Part shown: one piece after another, positions 26,504 to 35,074 of the stretch
Layout: each line of letters opens with the position of its first letter
Position numbering within the stretch: the first letter of the stretch is position 1
Origin: CAWCUK01 sp963798775
GTDB taxonomy: Bacteria; Bacteroidota; Ignavibacteria; Ignavibacteriales; Ignavibacteriaceae
Reading direction: 5' to 3'
Length of the DNA: 64,000 bases
Assembly: GCA_963798775.1 (NCBI GenBank)
Contig: CAWCUK010000004.1
Coordinates: forward strand, 1-64,000
Notes under the pieces: model-generated
Databases searched by the model: none
Told to the model about the DNA's origin: nothing
Seen by the model: only the letters and a program-made list of their open reading frames with translations
Position numbers and translations under genes: made by a program

Positions 26504-28576
26504 ATGAAGAAGCTTTACTTTTTTTTCATTACTCTGTTTTTTTCATTTACCCTTTTTGCCCAAAACGTTCCGCCTAAAAGACAATTTAGGGCCGTATGGG
26601 TAGCAAGTGTAAGTAATATTGATTGGCCTACCAGTAAATATTTATCGCCGGCTTCCCAAAGGAGCCAGTATATTTCTTTAATTGATCAACAAAAAAAGAA
26701 TGGAATGAACGCCGTAATTGTTCAAGTCCGCCCCTCTTGTGATGCATTTTATCCCAGCGATATTGAACCATGGTCTGAATGGTTGACAGGTTCTCAAGGC
26801 CGCGCGCCTAATCCATATTATGATCCTCTTAAGTTTATGATAGATGAAACTCATAAAAGAGGGATTGAATTTCATGCGTGGTTTAATCCTTATAGAGCGG
26901 TTGTAAGTACTTCATCAAGCAGTGTCAGCGCTACCCATGTTTCAAAAACACATCCGGATTGGATAATAACATACGGTACTTTAAAGGTGCTGAATCCGGG
27001 CCTTCCGGAAGTTAGGGAATATGTAGTAAAAGTTATAATGGACGTTGTCAGAAGATATGATATTGACGGTGTTCATTTTGATGATTACTTTTATCCGTAT
27101 CCTAAGAGCGGTGTAACTTTTGATGATGACGCAACTTTTTCCGCGTATCCGAGAGGATTTACAAATAAGGCCGATTGGCGGAGAGATAATGTGAATCTTT
27201 TAATAAAAATGGTTCACGATAGTTTAAACGCGGTAAAACCTTGGATTAAGTTTGGAATAAGTCCGTTCGGTATTTGGAAAAATAAAAGTTCCGATTCAAA
27301 TGGTTCTGCCACTTACGGATTAGAGTCTTATTCAGCAATTTATGCCGATTCCAGAGAATGGTTAAAACAAGGCTGGCTCGATTATATCAATCCGCAAATT
27401 TACTGGAATATTGGCTATAACGCCGCGAGATATGAAGTACTTGTGCCTTGGTGGGTAAGTAATTCTTTTAATCGTCATGTTTATGTTGGAGAGGCTGCTT
27501 ATCGAATTCCCGATTGGTCTTCTCTTTCTGAAATGCCGAATCATCTTAGATTAGATGAAAATTATACCGCGGTTAAAGGAAATGTATTTTTCAGCTCAAA
27601 ATCTATAACAAATAATTTCGGCGGTTTCCAAGATTCTCTACAAAATAATTTTTATAAATATCCCGCGCTCCCACCGGTTATGTACTGGAAGGATCATACT
27701 CCTCCGAATTCTCCGGTTAATTTATCTTACAAAAATGAGAATAATCATGTTACCTTAAATTGGGAAGCTCCCTCCGCGGCTTCGGACGGAGATTCGGCTA
27801 AATATTTTGTGGTTTATCGGTTTAACAGTGGTGACAATATGGATTTAGAAGATCCTCGTTTTATTAAATTAGTTTCGGCTGATGCAATTACTACTTATAC
27901 AGATCCCGTATCTATTGATGAAGGGGGAAATTCAGTTACATATGCTGTTACCGCGGTTGATGACGGCGACGTTGAAAGCGAACAAAGTATTGTTGTTTTA
28001 GGGAATCTTCCTGTTGAACTTACAACTTTCAGCGCGTCGCAATTTGACGGAAATGTTACTCTGGCTTGGGAAACAGCTACCGAGTTAAATAACAGCGGAT
28101 TTAGAGTAGAGAGAAAATCAAACGGGTACTGGAGAATGGTCGGCTTTGTTAAAGGGCATGGCACAACTACAGAAAAATCATCTTATACTTTTATAGATAA
28201 CCCGTCAGATGTTCAAGATGAATCGACAATTTCTTACCGTTTAAAACAAGTTGATTTAGACGGAACTTATAGTTATTCCAAGACAATAAATATTGATTTT
28301 ATTCCGAAACCAAATGAATATGCGTTACTAGATAATTATCCGAATCCGTTCAATCCCAATACGGTAATAGGTTACAGATTAGCTGATAAAAGTTTGGTTA
28401 CTATAAAGGTTTACGATTTAATCGGAAGGGAAGTAGCTACTTTAGTGAAGCAAGAACAACCGGCCGGTGCTTATAAAGTTAAATTTAATGCCGTTAATTT
28501 ACCCAGCGGTATTTATATTTATCAGTTGCAGGCAAATAATTATGTAGCAACAAAAAAAATGACTCTGCTGAAATAA
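26504..28576 (+). CDS. Secreted GHL10/DUF187 glycosyl hydrolase-like protein with T9SS sorting domain
   Basis: 690-aa exported protein. A signal peptide (FFFITLFFSFTLFAQ) leads to a family-10-like glycosyl hydrolase domain (DUF187/GHL10) at about 25-400: RAVWVASVSNIDWPTS, VIVQVRPSCDAFYPS, FHAWFNPYRA, DIDGVHFDDYFYPYP and DYINPQIYW. A fibronectin type III-like region (about 405-500) follows. After a second beta domain, the C-terminus has YPNPFNPNT, LIGREVATLV and GIYIYQL, the Por secretion system sorting signal. It probably cleaves or binds cell-wall or polysaccharide glycans on the cell surface. A clear terminator follows at 28597. Confidence 0.9.
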   Translation: MKKLYFFFITLFFSFTLFAQNVPPKRQFRAVWVASVSNIDWPTSKYLSPASQRSQYISLIDQQKKNGMNAVIVQVRPSCDAFYPSDIEPWSEWLTGSQGRAPNPYYDPLKFMIDETHKRGIEFHAWFNPYRAVVSTSSSSVSATHVSKTHPDWIITYGTLKVLNPGLPEVREYVVKVIMDVVRRYDIDGVHFDDYFYPYPKSGVTFDDDATFSAYPRGFTNKADWRRDNVNLLIKMVHDSLNAVKPWIKFGISPFGIWKNKSSDSNGSATYGLESYSAIYADSREWLKQGWLDYINPQIYWNIGYNAARYEVLVPWWVSNSFNRHVYVGEAAYRIPDWSSLSEMPNHLRLDENYTAVKGNVFFSSKSITNNFGGFQDSLQNNFYKYPALPPVMYWKDHTPPNSPVNLSYKNENNHVTLNWEAPSAASDGDSAKYFVVYRFNSGDNMDLEDPRFIKLVSADAITTYTDPVSIDEGGNSVTYAVTAVDDGDVESEQSIVVLGNLPVELTTFSASQFDGNVTLAWETATELNNSGFRVERKSNGYWRMVGFVKGHGTTTEKSSYTFIDNPSDVQDESTISYRLKQVDLDGTYSYSKTINIDFIPKPNEYALLDNYPNPFNPNTVIGYRLADKSLVTIKVYDLIGREVATLVKQEQPAGAYKVKFNAVNLPSGIYIYQLQANNYVATKKMTLLK

Positions 28577-28596
28577 ATTTTCATTAGTTAAATAAT

Positions 28597-28636
28597 AGCC
28601 GGATTAAAGTAATTTATACTTGATCCGGCTTTTTTA
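28597..28636 (+). terminator. Intrinsic terminator after GHL10 gene
   Basis: AGCCGGAT (28597-28604) pairs with ATCCGGCT (28623-28630), with extra inner pairing of AAGT and ACTT, followed by six T residues. It ends transcription of the plus-strand gene, in a 73-bp gap between convergent genes. Confidence 0.8.
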
Positions 28637-28649
28637 TAAGCAAAAATAT

Positions 28650-29783
28650 TTATTTACCAAACATAAATATTAAAGGCCGCCAAATCCTAGTTGCCCATGA
28701 AGCTTCACTATGACTTCCATTTTTATCTTTAATAAATAAAAGATCTTTCCCCATCTTATAATCTTTATCTTTTAAAACGGCAATCATTTCATTAACTCCC
28801 GGCTGAAGCCTACTTTCTAATCCTTCTTCACCGTTATCTATATAAATCTTCAAATTCTTTTTTCTGCCGGTATAGCTTTTGATGATTGAAACATAATCAT
28901 AATCTTCTATATGAAACGCCGGTGAAATACATATTGCTTTCGAAAAAACATCAGGGTGCTGCCATGCTAAAACAAGTGAAATTAAACCTCCCAAAGATGA
29001 ACCACCGGTTGCGGTATTTAATCTGTCGGAAAGTGTTCTATATTTTTTATCTATAAGCGGTTTTAATTTATGAATAATGAAATTCATATAATCATCGCCT
29101 TCTTCTCCGTAACTATACTCACGGGATCTATCGGGAGTATTATAAATTCCCACAATAATTATTGGATTTATAGAGTTCGCTTTAATTAAACTATCGGCAG
29201 TTTCATCCATTCTCCATTCATTTCCGAAGGCAGAAGTTGCCGGATCCAAAATATTTTGGCCATCGTGCATATATAAAACGGGATATCTTTCGGCTGAATT
29301 TTTATCATATTCCGGAGGCAGCCAAACAACAATATCTCTGGCTTTAATTCCTTCTCCTTTTAGATTCTTAATATATTCCGCTCTCCCGGTAATTCTGCCG
29401 TCTTTGTTAGAATTAAAATTATCCTTCCATGTTAAAATTACTCTAAAAATTGTAGTATCTTTTTGAACTGTAAATTTGCTATTCCCGGATATTTTTCCGT
29501 CGGCTTCTACTGCTTCGTTAGTCCACGAACCGCGTGTAAATTTATATTCTAAATTAGTCCCTTCGGCAAATTGAAATGTTATAGTCCAAGTTGAATCATC
29601 TTCTTTTATTAGAGGTGCAGCGGCAGGATTCCAGTTTCCCAATAATGAGTCATTGCCGGTAATGTAAATTTGGGAGTTTTCTTTTAATAAAGGTGCTCTT
29701 ACTATAAATTTAACATTATGATTTTTTATTTGTGAAATAGCTGCGGCATTTATCATTAAAAATAATAGGATGAATATTCTCAT
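28650..29783 (-). CDS. Secreted esterase-family hydrolase with CBM20-like N-terminus
   Basis: 377-aa exported protein. A signal peptide (MRIFILLFLMINAAAISQ) leads to a starch-binding CBM20-like module at about 20-120: VKFIVRAPL, YITGNDSLLGNWNPAAAPL and EYKFTRGSW. An alpha/beta hydrolase of the putative esterase family (Pfam Esterase, IroE/Fes-like) follows: VLYMHDGQNILDP, IIIVGIYNTPDR, the nucleophile elbow GGSSLGG near residue 265 and a closing His region (DKNGSHSEASW). The likely role is cleavage of an acyl ester on a polysaccharide or siderophore. Convergent with the GHL10 gene. Confidence 0.85.
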   Translation of the reverse strand: MRIFILLFLMINAAAISQIKNHNVKFIVRAPLLKENSQIYITGNDSLLGNWNPAAAPLIKEDDSTWTITFQFAEGTNLEYKFTRGSWTNEAVEADGKISGNSKFTVQKDTTIFRVILTWKDNFNSNKDGRITGRAEYIKNLKGEGIKARDIVVWLPPEYDKNSAERYPVLYMHDGQNILDPATSAFGNEWRMDETADSLIKANSINPIIIVGIYNTPDRSREYSYGEEGDDYMNFIIHKLKPLIDKKYRTLSDRLNTATGGSSLGGLISLVLAWQHPDVFSKAICISPAFHIEDYDYVSIIKSYTGRKKNLKIYIDNGEEGLESRLQPGVNEMIAVLKDKDYKMGKDLLFIKDKNGSHSEASWATRIWRPLIFMFGK

Positions 29784-29918
29784 TTTGAATCCTTTTTTTA
29801 CTTTCTCAAAAATAAATAAATATTCGTTGTATCTTATTAAAATTTTATTGCTATAAAAAATTGTGTTGGTAAATAAATTACTGTTAGTTAAATTAAAGAA
29901 TAAAGTTAGCGGAAAAAA

Positions 29919-30593
29919 ATGGAAATCTTAGATGAAATAAAATATAATGTTATAGCGGGACATCTTGACTCCGCCTCAAAATATCCTCCGGCACTTTTCG
30001 GCAAACCGGGAGTGGTGGAACTGGTACAAGCCGCGATAGCCATGAATCTTAGTGCGGATGATATTTTAAATAATTCACTTATTGCAGGTATGGAAGTAGT
30101 AGGACAAAAATTTTCGAACGGTGAATATTTTGTTCCCGATATGCTGCTTTCAGCCCAAGCAATGAAGGGAGGAATGAATTTTTTAGAAAAATTATTTATT
30201 GAGGAAAATGCTAAAAAATTAGGTACTGTTATTTTGGGAACTGTTAAAGGAGATATGCACGATATCGGGAAAAATTTAGTTAGAATGATGCTGGAGGGCG
30301 GCGGTTTTTTTGTGTTGGATTTGGGAATAAATGTTTCTCCTGAAAAATTTGTTGAAGCCGCCGAAAAATTTCCCGGTGCGGTTATCGGAATGTCAGCATT
30401 ACTTACTACAACAATGGAAAATATGAAGATTTCCATAAATGCTATTAGAAGTAGGGGATTAAATAATAAGGTAATAATAGGGGGCGCGGCAACAAGTAAA
30501 AAATTTGCGGATGATATAAATGCCGACGGCTATACTAGGGATGCTTCCGAGGTTGTAAAAATAATTAAAAAATTATTAGAAATATCTGCCTAA
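29919..30593 (+). CDS. Corrinoid (B12-binding) methyltransferase protein
   Basis: 224-aa corrinoid protein of the MtbC/MtmC/MetH cobalamin-domain type. The N-terminal helical cap (about 1-85) holds the four-helix pattern ending LIAGMEVVGQKFSNGEYFVP. The Rossmann domain has the cobalt-ligating DxHxxG motif GDMHDIGKNLV near residue 110, then LDLGINVSPEKFVEAA, GMSALLTTTM, and VIIGGAATSKKFADDINADG. It carries a methyl group on cobalt between a donor methyltransferase and an acceptor; no such methyltransferase is encoded nearby. The gene for a MetH-type reactivation protein starts 3 bp downstream, so the pair is probably one functional unit. Confidence 0.9.
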   Translation: MEILDEIKYNVIAGHLDSASKYPPALFGKPGVVELVQAAIAMNLSADDILNNSLIAGMEVVGQKFSNGEYFVPDMLLSAQAMKGGMNFLEKLFIEENAKKLGTVILGTVKGDMHDIGKNLVRMMLEGGGFFVLDLGINVSPEKFVEAAEKFPGAVIGMSALLTTTMENMKISINAIRSRGLNNKVIIGGAATSKKFADDINADGYTRDASEVVKIIKKLLEISA

Positions 30594-30596
30594 ACT

Positions 30597-31520
30597 ATGA
30601 TGATAAAAAAAATTGATGAAAAAGTTTTCTTAAATCCAACGTTTACCGCTGAACAATTTAGTTATAAAATTTTTCCGAAAGATTATGCGGTTCTTTCGGA
30701 AGCGGTTATTCAAAAGCCGGAATTATTTAGAAGGCTAAAAGATTACCGAAAAGAACTTCTTTCATTCCGGCATGAGGAAAAAGCTTATGCAAAACTTTCT
30801 CCGACGATAAATACTCTATCGGAAAATTTATTACGTTATAATAAAAAAAGATTTTTAGAAGACGGATTTATTAATGCCGCTTTAGTGCTCATAAAAGAAA
30901 TCGAAAATTATAAACAGTTTTATAAGGAATTAGGTGCAAGTTTAAAATTTAATCCAATCTCAAATAATCCTTCGGCAATTCATTCCTTTATTAGAATAAT
31001 AGAACTATTAAATAAGTATTCAGTATTAATTGAACCGTCAATCTTATTTCAAAAAATTGAGGCTTCTGTTGATACGGAAGGTTTAAAAATTTTAAATACC
31101 GGTTATTTTTTCAATAGCAAACACCTTGTTTCATATTTTTCATCAAATGAAAATTCATCTCAGTTTATTATATATGTGGTTACAATCGGACCAAAACTTG
31201 ATGATATTGTGAAGAAATTAATGAGTGAAGGTGAAATGTATGATGCTTATCTGCTAAACGGAATAGGCGCCGCAGCGGCTGAAATGGTTGCTTTTGATTT
31301 GAATCTTTATTTTAACGACAATTATGGAACTAACGGAGATTTAAGGTTTAAAAGATTTTCTCCCGGTTATGGAGATTGGTTAATAGATGATCAAAAGAAA
31401 ATATTTTCGCTGCTTAAACCCGAAAAGTTTATAAATGTGGTTCTTACAGATAGCAATATAATGCTGCCGGAAAAATCTACTTCGGGAATAATGGGAATTT
31501 CTTCAAAAAATTATTTATAA
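30597..31520 (+). CDS. MetH activation-domain-like protein
   Basis: 307-aa protein whose C-terminal half matches the B12-dependent methionine synthase activation (reactivation) domain: LNGIGAAAAEMVA followed by RFKRFSPGYGDWLIDDQKKI, then LKPEKFINVVLTDSNIMLPE and KSTSGIMGIS. In MetH this domain binds S-adenosylmethionine and remethylates oxidised cobalamin. The N-terminal 150 residues are helical and not recognised. It is encoded immediately after the corrinoid protein, so it should reactivate that protein after accidental oxidation. The standalone form is typical of split corrinoid systems. Confidence 0.85.
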   Translation: MMIKKIDEKVFLNPTFTAEQFSYKIFPKDYAVLSEAVIQKPELFRRLKDYRKELLSFRHEEKAYAKLSPTINTLSENLLRYNKKRFLEDGFINAALVLIKEIENYKQFYKELGASLKFNPISNNPSAIHSFIRIIELLNKYSVLIEPSILFQKIEASVDTEGLKILNTGYFFNSKHLVSYFSSNENSSQFIIYVVTIGPKLDDIVKKLMSEGEMYDAYLLNGIGAAAAEMVAFDLNLYFNDNYGTNGDLRFKRFSPGYGDWLIDDQKKIFSLLKPEKFINVVLTDSNIMLPEKSTSGIMGISSKNYL

Positions 31521-31541
31521 TATTTAGTTACTTATTTTAAT

Positions 31542-32354
31542 ATGAAGAATAAAATTATTTTGATTACCGGTTCTACTGACGGAATAGGGAAGCAAACCGC
31601 GCTTGAATTAGCCGAAGCGGGATTTAATGTAATAATACACGGAAGAAATAAGGCAAAAGGGGAGAAGATTTTATCGGAAATAAAACAAAAAACCGGCAAT
31701 TATAATTTAGATTTAGTAATCGCTAATTTTTCTTCAATTGATGAAGTAAAGAATATGGCGGCAGAAATTTCGAAGAAGTATGAATATTTAAATGTTCTTA
31801 TAAATAATGCCGGAATATATTTGAACCATCTTCAGTTAAGCAAAGATGGTTACGAAAAAACTTTTGCCGTCAATCATTTAGCGCCGTTTTTACTAACAAT
31901 AAAATTAATCCCGCTGCTAAAAAATTCCGGCGGCGGCAGAGTTATAAATGTTAACTCGGCTGCCCATCAAAGAGGAAAGCTTGATTTAAAAGAAATTATA
32001 AAACCCGCCGAATATAATGCTTACGGCGCTTATGCTAATTCAAAATTAGCGAATATGTTTTTTACAAAAACGCTTGCGGAAAAATTATATGGAAAAGGAA
32101 TAACTGTAAATTCCCTTCATCCGGGAGTAATCGGTACCAAATTGCTTTTTGCCGGCTTTAGCATGTCCGGAGGAACCCTTGAAGAGGGAGCCGAAACTCC
32201 GGTTTATTTAGCCGTTTCCCAGCAGGTTGATGGAATAACCGGGAAATATTTTAAAAATAAAAAAGAAGCTTCTGCCGCATCCGCTCTTGATAATGAAAGA
32301 TTGGCGCAAGATTTATGGAGTTTAAGTGAGGATTTAACCGGGATTAAATTTTAA
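31542..32354 (+). CDS. Short-chain dehydrogenase/reductase (SDR), retinol dehydrogenase-like
   Basis: 270-aa classical SDR. The cofactor motif is TGSTDGIGKQTALELAEAG at residues 7-25, NNAG is near 88, the Ser-containing strand VINVNSAAHQRG near 140 and the catalytic YxxxK in YGAYANSKLAN near 165. The HGRNK segment after beta-2 suggests NADP preference. The C-terminus (HPGVIGTKL, GKYFKNKKEASAA) resembles the WW-domain oxidoreductase/retinol-dehydrogenase group. Substrate unknown. It abuts a convergent lipoprotein gene with no gap. Confidence 0.9.
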   Translation: MKNKIILITGSTDGIGKQTALELAEAGFNVIIHGRNKAKGEKILSEIKQKTGNYNLDLVIANFSSIDEVKNMAAEISKKYEYLNVLINNAGIYLNHLQLSKDGYEKTFAVNHLAPFLLTIKLIPLLKNSGGGRVINVNSAAHQRGKLDLKEIIKPAEYNAYGAYANSKLANMFFTKTLAEKLYGKGITVNSLHPGVIGTKLLFAGFSMSGGTLEEGAETPVYLAVSQQVDGITGKYFKNKKEASAASALDNERLAQDLWSLSEDLTGIKF

Positions 32355-33239
32355 TCATTTCTTATCATTATTATTTTCATAATATTCATAATAATATTTT
32401 TTCAGCGCTACCGGCTCATCCAAAGCATTATATTCAACAGATTGAATTGTATTGCCCTCGTCATCATATTCATACTTCCATTTTTGCATTAATTTATCGG
32501 AATCATCATATAAGGAAGTTTCAATCGTGTTTCCTTTGCGGTCGTATTTTGAAACATATCTATTTATAACTTTACCGTCTAAACCGTATTTAATCCATTC
32601 AATTTTGTTTCCCCTGTAATCGTATTTGCTTTTTTCTTTCCCGCTTATTGAGCCATCGGCAAAATACGTTATAGTTTCAACAACATTTCCGCGGTTATCA
32701 AATTTGTTACTCTTTTTTTCGGTAATAGATCCGGAAGATGAATACGCAATCGCTTCTTTTGGATCTCCATGCTTGTTATAATCGTAAACCCATTTTTCAT
32801 CTAAATCACCCTTGGGGGAATAAACATTTTCTTCTTTCTTATTTCCCGTACTGTCATAAACAAAAGTTTTTTTGCTTTTCATATTACTGTCGGCATCCAT
32901 AGTTTGCCAGCCTATTATATTTCCGTCCGCGTCATATTTCCGAGTTGTTCTAAAATCTATACTGCCGTCTGCAGAAAATTGGGTAAAAAGTATTTCATTT
33001 CCGTTTTTATCATATTTATAGAAGGCAACTTTCTGGCTGTCTTGTTCCGGTTTTCCCCACTTGTATTGATATTTAAAAATTGAAAGGGATTTAATATCTG
33101 ATTTTTTTATCCTCTCTTGCGCCGGAATTTTTAATTTAACTTGATCTTCTTCGGTTTGTTCATAACTGCGTTTACAACCCATTAAAGAAATAAGCACAGT
33201 AACAAGAATTGGGTATAAATAATTATATCTCATCTGCAA
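32355..33239 (-). CDS. Lipoprotein with YD-like repeats
   Basis: 294-aa protein with a lipoprotein signal (VTVLISLMGC, Cys near residue 22). The body is built of about ten 22-25-residue repeats of the type YDKNGNEIxxxxFxADGSIxxR, e.g. KYDADGNIIGWQTM, NKFDNRGNVVETITYF, SKYDRKGNTIETSLY and YEYDDEGNTIQSVEY. The repeats resemble RHS/YD and MORN-like beta-hairpin repeats and would form an elongated solenoid on the outer surface or in the periplasm. No catalytic motif. It probably functions in adhesion or structural binding; this is inference from the repeat type only. Confidence 0.8.
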   Translation of the reverse strand: MQMRYNYLYPILVTVLISLMGCKRSYEQTEEDQVKLKIPAQERIKKSDIKSLSIFKYQYKWGKPEQDSQKVAFYKYDKNGNEILFTQFSADGSIDFRTTRKYDADGNIIGWQTMDADSNMKSKKTFVYDSTGNKKEENVYSPKGDLDEKWVYDYNKHGDPKEAIAYSSSGSITEKKSNKFDNRGNVVETITYFADGSISGKEKSKYDYRGNKIEWIKYGLDGKVINRYVSKYDRKGNTIETSLYDDSDKLMQKWKYEYDDEGNTIQSVEYNALDEPVALKKYYYEYYENNNDKK

Positions 33240-33331
33240 TTTTTCTGTTTTTTGTATTTATTATAATATCTTATGAATCTTTATAAAGTGCGGTAAAAGG
33301 CAATGATAAATATCAAGTGAGATTAAACACC

Positions 33332-33360
33332 AAAAAAAAGCTGTCAAATATTGACAGCTT
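33332..33360 (-). terminator. Intrinsic terminator of minus-strand small gene
   Basis: AAGCTGTCAA (33338-33347) and TTGACAGCTT (33351-33360) form a 10-bp perfect stem with a 3-nt loop. An A-run at 33332-33339 on the plus strand is a T-run for the minus-strand transcript ending at 33373. Confidence 0.8.
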
Positions 33361-33372
33361 AAAAAATATCGG

Positions 33373-33645
33373 TTATTCGGCTACCGGTTCAACTTGTTCC
33401 GGCTTGAAAGGAAAATCGAAAAAATAGAAATCTGAACTTTCCGATTTTATTTTATCTTTGGTTAAAAAATATTTTTCAACCTTTGGCTCTTTATCTTTTA
33501 ATGACGGTAAATAGGGGAGAAATAATCCTTCTTCATAATATGTTTTTATTAATCTAATTTTTTTATGACTTACTAAGTAAGCCATATCTATTAATACTTT
33601 TCTTATGTGGGTAGGATATTCTTTTCTTAAATAAATTGTTCGCAT
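33373..33645 (-). CDS. Small hypothetical protein
   Basis: 90-aa soluble protein, not recognised. The N-terminal half is basic and helical (MRTIYLRKEYPTHIRKVLID), the C-terminal part is rich in Lys, Asp and Phe and ends FPFKPEQVEPVAE. It has its own terminator directly downstream, which supports a real transcription unit. There is no signal peptide and no membrane segment. Confidence 0.55.
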   Translation of the reverse strand: MRTIYLRKEYPTHIRKVLIDMAYLVSHKKIRLIKTYYEEGLFLPYLPSLKDKEPKVEKYFLTKDKIKSESSDFYFFDFPFKPEQVEPVAE

Positions 33646-33755
33646 TTCAATTCCCGGTATAGTAATAACTAAATTTACATCTTCTAAAATACTATGAAGA
33701 TATTAATTGAACAACATTTGCAAATTTTATTTTACGCTGAACCAAAAAATATTGT

Positions 33756-33944
33756 CTATCCCCGCAAAACTCTAGCCGGTAAAGTTAAAAGAGCTTTTAA
33801 AAAATCAAAAAGTGCGTTAAAAGTTATACCGACTAACCTGAATGGAAGCAGTAGAATCCATAAAACCGGATAAAGAATAACCGCAATAACAGCTAACGGC
33901 CAGCAGAAAAATAATAGGAACAGCCAGAATATAAAAGTTATCAT
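33756..33944 (-). CDS. Small membrane protein
   Basis: 62-aa very hydrophobic protein: two membrane segments (FIFWLFLLFFCWPLAVIAVI and a second containing LWILLLPFRLVG) followed by an amphipathic tail with LLTLPARVLRG. Small proteins of this shape are common in Bacteroidetes near membrane-regulator genes. No function can be assigned. Length and composition fit a real gene, but confirmation from the sequence is limited. Confidence 0.55.
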   Translation of the reverse strand: MITFIFWLFLLFFCWPLAVIAVILYPVLWILLLPFRLVGITFNALFDFLKALLTLPARVLRG

Positions 33945-34026
33945 TTTTGTACCTGTAATTATTTTACCTTTAAAATCTAAGAAATCAGTAAGATTTTGTA
34001 TAGGAAAAATGGATGAATGCGAAAAT

Positions 34027-34608
34027 TCAATTATCAGAGGTTAAAGGATTATTTATTCCCGCTATTTCCTTTGCTGCTTGTTTAAATAAGAATCCGGATC
34101 CGATGAATAAAATTGCGAAAAATGCATTTAAAGCGAATACTCCTAATGCTTCTATTTCAAATTGAGGTTTCCAAATAATTAATGCGATCACCGGGACCAA
34201 CACCTGTACGGCCGCCATAGTAAAAAGGACAAAGGACATTTTTTTCGGCTGAAATTGCGTAATGATAGCTCCCAAAACTCCGACGGCAATTACTCCGGTA
34301 TACATTATATTTGCGGGATTGTCTTCACTCCCGATTATACCAACAGCAAGATTTACCCAAATAAGCAGGAGGGAAGCTCCAACGGCGATTCCGACTGCGG
34401 CTTTATATTTAATATTGCCCAATCTTCCGGCTATTAATTCATACGTGAGGCCTGTACCAATTAGTAATACAGCGGCGATAACAAAATCACCGGTTTGCCA
34501 TTCTACTTCATTAGTGAACTGCATTGTAATAAAAGGAATAAGTAATAGCAGTGCAGTTACAAGAAAAATTATGGTGATGTGTTTGTTAAATTTGCTGAAC
34601 AATTTCAT
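34027..34608 (-). CDS. Hypothetical multi-pass membrane protein
   Basis: 193-aa protein with about six membrane helices: IIFLVTALLLLIPFITMQF, FVIAAVLLIGTGLTYEL, VGIAVGASLLLIWVNLAVGI, YTGVIAVGVLGAIIT, VLFTMAAVQVLVPVIALII and VFALNAFFAILFIGSGFLF. Short polar loops, and a C-terminal cytoplasmic tail (QAAKEIAGINNP). No substrate motif seen. Probably a small membrane protein related to those encoded with winged-helix regulators; the regulator pair at 34769-35688 is next on the same strand. Confidence 0.7.
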   Translation of the reverse strand: MKLFSKFNKHITIIFLVTALLLLIPFITMQFTNEVEWQTGDFVIAAVLLIGTGLTYELIAGRLGNIKYKAAVGIAVGASLLLIWVNLAVGIIGSEDNPANIMYTGVIAVGVLGAIITQFQPKKMSFVLFTMAAVQVLVPVIALIIWKPQFEIEALGVFALNAFFAILFIGSGFLFKQAAKEIAGINNPLTSDN

Positions 34609-34768
34609 AGGTGTTACCTCATTTTGTTTAAGTTTATATTTAATAGTACTTTGTATTACAAAGTGAAAGGATAAAAAAAATGAATTCCGATAGTTTAAGC
34701 CTCAACAGAGTTTGTTATTAAATTATGTTTGGGAAAGTGTACATTTTATTCATCTAAAATTTTTATAA

Positions 34769-35074
34769 TTATTTTACCTTCTGTGATTTAATTATTTTCT
34801 CTAGCACTCTTAGATGCTCATCAAATGCCTTTTTACCTTCTGTAGTAATAAAATATTTTGTATTAGGTTTTCTGCCGATAAAAGATTTTTCGATGCCTAT
34901 GTATTTCTCTTTTTCCAATGCTTTAATATGGCTTGCCAAATTTCCGTCAGTAACATTAAGATATTCCTTCAACGAGGTGAAATCGAGCATTTCATTTACG
35001 GCTAGAGCCGACATAATTCCAAGCCTAATCCGACTTTCGAAAGCTTTATTTAAATGATTTAGTAATACTTTCAC
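34769..35074 (-). CDS. Winged-helix DNA-binding regulator
   Basis: 101-aa protein of the HTH_34/ArsR-MarR-like winged-helix type: RIRLGIMSALAVNEMLDFTS, LKEYLNVTDGNLASHIKALE as the recognition helix, and the wing FIGRKPNTKYFITTEGKKAF. It is short, lacks metal-site cysteines and has no ligand-binding extension. Its ATG overlaps the stop of the upstream membrane protein gene (35071), so the two are translated together. Likely a local repressor that controls the membrane-protein operon. Confidence 0.85.
   Translation of the reverse strand: MKVLLNHLNKAFESRIRLGIMSALAVNEMLDFTSLKEYLNVTDGNLASHIKALEKEKYIGIEKSFIGRKPNTKYFITTEGKKAFDEHLRVLEKIIKSQKVK

Noticed and set aside
29784..29918. Cobalamin riboswitch before the corrinoid protein gene
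   Set aside because: The leader is only 135 bp and lacks a B12-box-like core or a convincing set of stems.
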